From Pseudomonas viridiflava (GTDB lineage: Bacteria; Pseudomonadota; Gammaproteobacteria; Pseudomonadales; Pseudomonadaceae): 64,000 nucleotides of DNA. Position 1 is the first letter of the stretch, and each line of letters starts with the position of its first letter. The stretch spans positions 248,001-312,000 of the forward strand of contig UVIF01000002.1 of NCBI GenBank assembly GCA_900596015.1. The letters are read 5' to 3'. Shown here piece after piece: positions 60,626 to 64,000 of the stretch. The notes beneath the pieces are model-generated. The model made no database searches and was not told the origin of the DNA. It saw only the letters and a list, made by a program, of their open reading frames with translations. A program made the translations under genes and the position numbers.

Positions 60626-62233
60626 CTATGGCGTCACCCGCAACAGCTTCGCATCGACCCCATCGGTCAGCACGTAGATCGAACCATCGGGAGCTACCTT
60701 CACGTCGCGCATGCGCTCGTCCAGTTCGCCCAACAGCAGTTGCTGATCGACGATCTGCTGACCGTTACGCACAATGCGGCGCACGGCACGCTCTTTGAGT
60801 GCCGGGACCAGCAGATCCCCGCGCCACTTGGGAAACAGCGGACCGTCATAGATGGCCAGGCCAGCCGGTGCAATCGACGGTGTCCATTCCAGAATGGCAT
60901 TTTGGTAGCCAGGCAACCGGGTAAATGGCGTTATTTTCGCGAACGGATAGTCGATACCGCCCGTGACGATGGGCCAGCCGTAGTTGGCGCCCGGCACGAT
61001 GCGGTTGACCTCGTCACCACCACGCGCGCCATGCTCGGTGATCAGCACATCGCCCGTTGTCGGGTCGACGGCGATGCCCTGCACATTGCGGTGGCCAAGG
61101 CTGTAGATTTCCGGTGCTACGCCGGCTTTGCCGATGAAAGGGTTGTCTGCCGGTGGACGACCGTCGCGGTCGATTCTGACCAGCGTGCCGAGATCGTTTG
61201 CAGGATTCTGCGCTTCTTCGCGTCGCTCGCTGCCGTCGCCTAGCGCAAGCACCAGGGTCTGGTCGGGAAGAAAGGCAATGCGCCCGCCGTTGTTGCCAGC
61301 GCGAGGCTTGAGCGTGGAGCTGAACAGCACGCGTACGTCGTCGATCCGATCATTCGCCAACGTGGCACGCACAAGGCGCGTGCCGTTCGCACCGGCTTCG
61401 CCATAGGCCATGGTCAGGTACAGCCAACCGTTGTGTTCGAACTGCGGATCCAGCGCGACCTCCATCAATCCCGCGGTACCGCCCTGCTGGAAGATGGGCG
61501 GCAGCCCGTCCAGTCTGATCTGCGAAGACACGCCATCGGCAGCGATGGCCAGGAGTCGCCCTTGCATCTCTGTGACCAGGACGCGGCCGTCTGGAAGAAA
61601 CGCCACCGACCATGGGCGGTTCAGGCCTGTCGCAACCGTCTGGAGCTTGTAGCTGGTGGGATCTACCCTCGCCGGCGTATCGCCGGTGCCAGGGGCCATG
61701 GCGAAAAACAACATGGCGGGCGCAGCGATGAGAACCGCCACCACACCCGCCTGACGCCACTGCCCTCCTCGGCCCGACGAATGAGCAGTCATGACGGAAG
61801 GCGCGCTCAGACGCGCATAGAGCCACCCGCCGACGATTCCCGTCAGCGACATCAGCACATGGCCAAGGGCTGTGCGGGTGCCCGGCAATGCCGGCATCGG
61901 AATCACCGAGCGCATCAGCCAGAAGACGAAACCCAGCCCACCCACGCTGGCCGCGATAAAAACGAGCCTGCGCCAGGAAACTGGGGTGAAGCGCAGCACC
62001 CAATGGCCTGCCAACACCGCGAACGACAGCGCCAAAAAGGCTATGCCGGCCATGACCGGAGCAAACCGCGCGAGGTCTTCGAGCGTGGTCCAGACTCGAA
62101 CCGAGAAGGTCACTGGCGCACCGAGGCGAATCAGTTCGGCAAGATTGAGCTGAGTCTGCACAGCGCTGGCAATGGCTCCCGTCGCCAGCGCGGCAACGAG
62201 CAGTGCCCTTATATAGTGGATCGCGGCCTTCAT
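60626..62233 (-). CDS. membrane-anchored PQQ-dependent sugar dehydrogenase (GSDH/Asd family)
   Basis: The 535-residue protein joins an N-terminal membrane region (residues 1-190, five hydrophobic helices such as FAPVMAGIAFLALSFAVLAG and QAGVVAVLIAAPAMLFFAMA) to a six-bladed GSDH propeller. The propeller shows PWSVAFLPDGRVLVTEMQGR, FQQGGTAGLMEVALDPQF, AGNNGGRIAFLPDQTLVLAL, GHRNVQGIAVDPTTGDVLIT and EHGARGGDEVNRIVPGANYG. Members oxidise aldose sugars with PQQ in the periplasm; the anchored form would pass electrons into the membrane. ATG 62233 has AAGG seven bases upstream. Substrate is not known. Confidence 0.85.
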   Translation of the reverse strand: MKAAIHYIRALLVAALATGAIASAVQTQLNLAELIRLGAPVTFSVRVWTTLEDLARFAPVMAGIAFLALSFAVLAGHWVLRFTPVSWRRLVFIAASVGGLGFVFWLMRSVIPMPALPGTRTALGHVLMSLTGIVGGWLYARLSAPSVMTAHSSGRGGQWRQAGVVAVLIAAPAMLFFAMAPGTGDTPARVDPTSYKLQTVATGLNRPWSVAFLPDGRVLVTEMQGRLLAIAADGVSSQIRLDGLPPIFQQGGTAGLMEVALDPQFEHNGWLYLTMAYGEAGANGTRLVRATLANDRIDDVRVLFSSTLKPRAGNNGGRIAFLPDQTLVLALGDGSERREEAQNPANDLGTLVRIDRDGRPPADNPFIGKAGVAPEIYSLGHRNVQGIAVDPTTGDVLITEHGARGGDEVNRIVPGANYGWPIVTGGIDYPFAKITPFTRLPGYQNAILEWTPSIAPAGLAIYDGPLFPKWRGDLLVPALKERAVRRIVRNGQQIVDQQLLLGELDERMRDVKVAPDGSIYVLTDGVDAKLLRVTP

Positions 62234-62309
62234 TCGATGCCTTCTCTGCCTGGCTTTCAATGCTTGGAGATTAACCGCAAACACTGCACGCCAGCACTCA
62301 AAAACCAGC

Positions 62310-62693
62310 CTACCCGCGGCCCTTCGCGCGATCGGCCTGAGTCCGCCCGTCATACCCCCAGTCGGTTGCCGGATGCTCCTTTACAACAATGTAGGTCGCC
62401 GGGTGAAGGTCCGGCAGGGTCCGTCTGAACAACGACATGGCACTTGCGATAAAAGCAGTTTTTTCCTCTTCCGAGTTCGTCCCTGCTGTCACGCTGACCT
62501 CAAGATGCGCCGCCGCCGGCTGGTCATCAGCGCCGACGGTCCAGCGATGTGCCCCCGGCACTTCAATCAGCACCGAGGTGAGGTCCCGGCGTTTGCCCAG
62601 CGCGTTGGCGATCAGGTCAGTCAATTCGGTGCACAGCTGGCGGCCCTGGTCGAGAGACGGCTCGTGCGACAGCGTAAGTCTGGCAAAAGGCAT
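62310..62693 (-). CDS. tautomerase-superfamily protein
   Basis: The 127-residue protein begins MPFARLTLSHEPSLDQGRQL; after removal of Met the N-terminal proline is the catalytic base of tautomerases. The chain is about twice a 4-OT monomer, with a second half (HLEVSVTAGTNSEEEKTAFI), as in tandem or MIF-like members. It diverges from a LysR gene and is its likely target. Confidence 0.8.
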   Translation of the reverse strand: MPFARLTLSHEPSLDQGRQLCTELTDLIANALGKRRDLTSVLIEVPGAHRWTVGADDQPAAAHLEVSVTAGTNSEEEKTAFIASAMSLFRRTLPDLHPATYIVVKEHPATDWGYDGRTQADRAKGRG

Positions 62694-62731
62694 TTTCGTT
62701 CTCCTGGCGATGATGGAGATCGAAGTCTATT

Positions 62732-62788
62732 TGAGAAAAACGAAACTATACTCGAGACATTCCACGTTCCAGGTTTGAGTTTTTCTCA
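62732..62788. promoter_or_regulatory. inverted repeat in the tautomerase/LysR promoter
   Basis: TGAGAAAAAC (62732-62741) and GTTTTTCTCA (62779-62788) are perfect 10-bp inverted arms 37 bp apart in the 94-bp divergent region. The right arm ends on the A of the LysR ATG. It is a likely LysR binding region. Confidence 0.55.
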
Positions 62789-63630
62789 TGATTGCGGACA
62801 TTCCCTCCCCTTTGCTTCGCACCTTCGTGGCGGTGGTCGATTGTGGCTCGCTGGCCGCGGCGGCCACGCGCATTGCGCGCAGTGAGTCGGCGCTCAGCCT
62901 GCAGATCGCCCGTCTTGAACGCATCGTGCGCCAGCCGCTGTTCGACAGGGATGGCCGGGCATTGCGGCTCAACCCTGCCGGGGGGCTTTTGCTGGGCCAT
63001 GCGCGCTCGATCCTGGGTCGCATAGACGCCGCACGTGCGGAGCTTGCGCCGGACACCGCAGCGCCGGTTCGACTCGGTGTCGTGCAGGATTTCGTGGCAG
63101 GGGTATTGCGCCCCACGCTTGCAGACGTCCTCGCCGCCACCCCTGATGCCGCTTTTTCAATTGTCGTGGCCAGCACGGCAGAACTGCTGCAGGCCATAGG
63201 CGAGGACCGCATCGACGCCGCCTTGTGTGCGGGTGAGCCGTTTGGCGGCAGCGTGGTCACCCGGCTTCCCATGGAGTGGTTCGGCAACCCGGATCTGCTG
63301 CTCAGTGACGTGGTACCGCTGGTGGGCATCACCCTGCCCTGCCCGTTTCTGCTGGCCGCGCAGCGGGTGCTGGACGCCGCCGGGCGTCCGTGGCGCATGG
63401 CGCTCACCACCCCAAGCCTTGACGGTGTACGTGCGGTGGTCGAGGCAGGACTGGGGATTACCTGCCGCACCGAAGCGGGCTTCTGCCTACCGGCAATGGA
63501 GGGTACAGAGCTGCCGCCACTGCCGGAGATCGCCTATTCCATCGTTGAGCGACGGCGGGGCAATGCAGGTACGCGTCTGGCCGTCAGCAGAATGCGAGCT
63601 CACCTTGAATACTTGGCGCATCAATCATGA
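62788..63630 (+). CDS. LysR-family transcriptional regulator
   Basis: The 280-residue protein has the LysR winged helix (LLRTFVAVVDCGSLAAAATR, IARSESALSLQIARLERIVR) and a short effector domain (VRLGVVQDFVAGVLRPTLAD, TPSLDGVRAVVEAGLGITCR). It is divergent from the tautomerase gene and overlaps one arm of the inverted repeat. Confidence 0.9.
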   Translation: MIADIPSPLLRTFVAVVDCGSLAAAATRIARSESALSLQIARLERIVRQPLFDRDGRALRLNPAGGLLLGHARSILGRIDAARAELAPDTAAPVRLGVVQDFVAGVLRPTLADVLAATPDAAFSIVVASTAELLQAIGEDRIDAALCAGEPFGGSVVTRLPMEWFGNPDLLLSDVVPLVGITLPCPFLLAAQRVLDAAGRPWRMALTTPSLDGVRAVVEAGLGITCRTEAGFCLPAMEGTELPPLPEIAYSIVERRRGNAGTRLAVSRMRAHLEYLAHQS

Positions 63631-63677
63631 ACCGATGCGAGCCGGCATGCCTAACAAGCGTTAGGTAGCCTAGATAC

Positions 63678-64000
63678 TTACCACGCGTACTTGACGCTAG
63701 TCAGCAGCGTACGGCGCATACCCGGATAGCACTCATAAGAATCGTCACAAGTGGCCACATACTCGGTGTCCAACAGATTTTGCGCGTTGACCGAGACGGT
63801 GACGTGTTTGTTGATCGGGTAGCTGGCGCCCGCATCGAACAGCGTGTAGTTGTCGATGTGGTAGGTATTGCCGTTGTCGCCATACAGCACGCCGGTGTAA
63901 CGAGCACCGCCGCCCAGGCTCAAGCCTTTGAGCGGGCTGTCGTCGAAGGTGTAGTTCAACCAGGTCGACGCCATGTGCTTGGGCACGTTGGCCGGGCGGT
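63678..64000 (-). CDS. TonB-dependent siderophore receptor, C-terminal part (truncated by window edge)
   Basis: The 107 visible residues include SPLKGLSLGGGARYTGVLYG, DNYTLFDAGASYPINKHVTV, SVNAQNLLDTEYVATC and terminal SVKYAW. These are the last beta-strands of a FhuA/FpvA-type TonB-dependent receptor with the aromatic C terminus required for outer-membrane insertion. The frame stays open through 64000, so the plug domain lies beyond the window. YxxCxxxxYECYPG with two cysteines before the last strand is common in siderophore receptors. Confidence 0.92.
   Translation of the reverse strand, partial: RPANVPKHMASTWLNYTFDDSPLKGLSLGGGARYTGVLYGDNGNTYHIDNYTLFDAGASYPINKHVTVSVNAQNLLDTEYVATCDDSYECYPGMRRTLLTSVKYAW

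Overview
The window is about 64 kb of high-GC gammaproteobacterial chromosome and looks like a Pseudomonas of the P. putida group. The pointers are EarP next to an EF-P with Arg32, membrane glucose dehydrogenase (gcd), a periplasmic gluconolactonase, a PA2169-family protein, DUF3077-type small proteins, and REP palindromes of the GCGGGCTCTGCCCGC type. Species cannot be fixed from sequence alone. Most of it is ordinary accessory chromosome: many small regulator-plus-transporter or regulator-plus-enzyme modules. No rRNA, tRNA, CRISPR array, integrase or intact insertion sequence was seen.

Layout. 1-11.5 kb: 3' part of sbcC, a gluconolactonase, a sugar-acid module (AraD1/GguC-type enzyme, MFS transporter, IlvD/Edd dehydratase, divergent around a palindrome), then efp-earP and a GreA/B-like factor. 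11.6-21 kb: gcd, a SleB-type hydrolase, a membrane hybrid histidine kinase, a four-helix-bundle protein, a lipoprotein peptidase, and a LysR/quinone reductase pair. 21-26 kb: AraC regulator, aromatic-acid MFS, nitroreductase and AMP-dependent acyl-CoA ligase, probably one catabolic module. 26.7-35.8 kb: nine genes in one direction forming an amide uptake, hydrolysis and sensing operon (Tat-exported binding protein, two permeases, two ATPases, amidase-signature amidase, AmiC, AmiR, Fe-alcohol dehydrogenase).

36-51 kb: DODA-type dioxygenase, LysE and EamA exporters, a MazEF pair, MocR and AraC regulators, a Fic protein with a degenerate active site sitting beside an array of GGCGCGATT repeats, and a Zur-box-controlled zinc-free ribosomal protein L31B. 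51-56 kb: TetR, Old Yellow Enzyme, SDR, NTF2-like and NAD(P)-binding genes with two matching GACCGGTC operators, then a glutathione transferase. 56-57 kb: DUF3077 gene, REP copies and a very small gene preceded by a long structured leader with mutually exclusive helices, resembling phage C4-type antisense control. 57-59.7 kb: a strongly AT-rich, probably acquired insert carrying one gene, an ABC-type ATPase fused to a TOPRIM/DUF4435-like domain, the best candidate for an anti-phage system (single-chain PARIS-like). 59.7-64 kb: MerR regulator with a classic 20-bp-spacer promoter, a membrane protein, a membrane-anchored PQQ sugar dehydrogenase, a tautomerase, a LysR regulator, and the end of a TonB-dependent receptor.

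Functional themes: periplasmic glucose oxidation (gcd, lactonase, PQQ dehydrogenase), uptake and breakdown of uncommon carbon and nitrogen sources (sugar acids, aromatics, amides), electrophile detoxification (OYE, quinone reductase, GST), export (LysE, EamA), and defence or conflict (ATPase-TOPRIM, MazEF, Fic).
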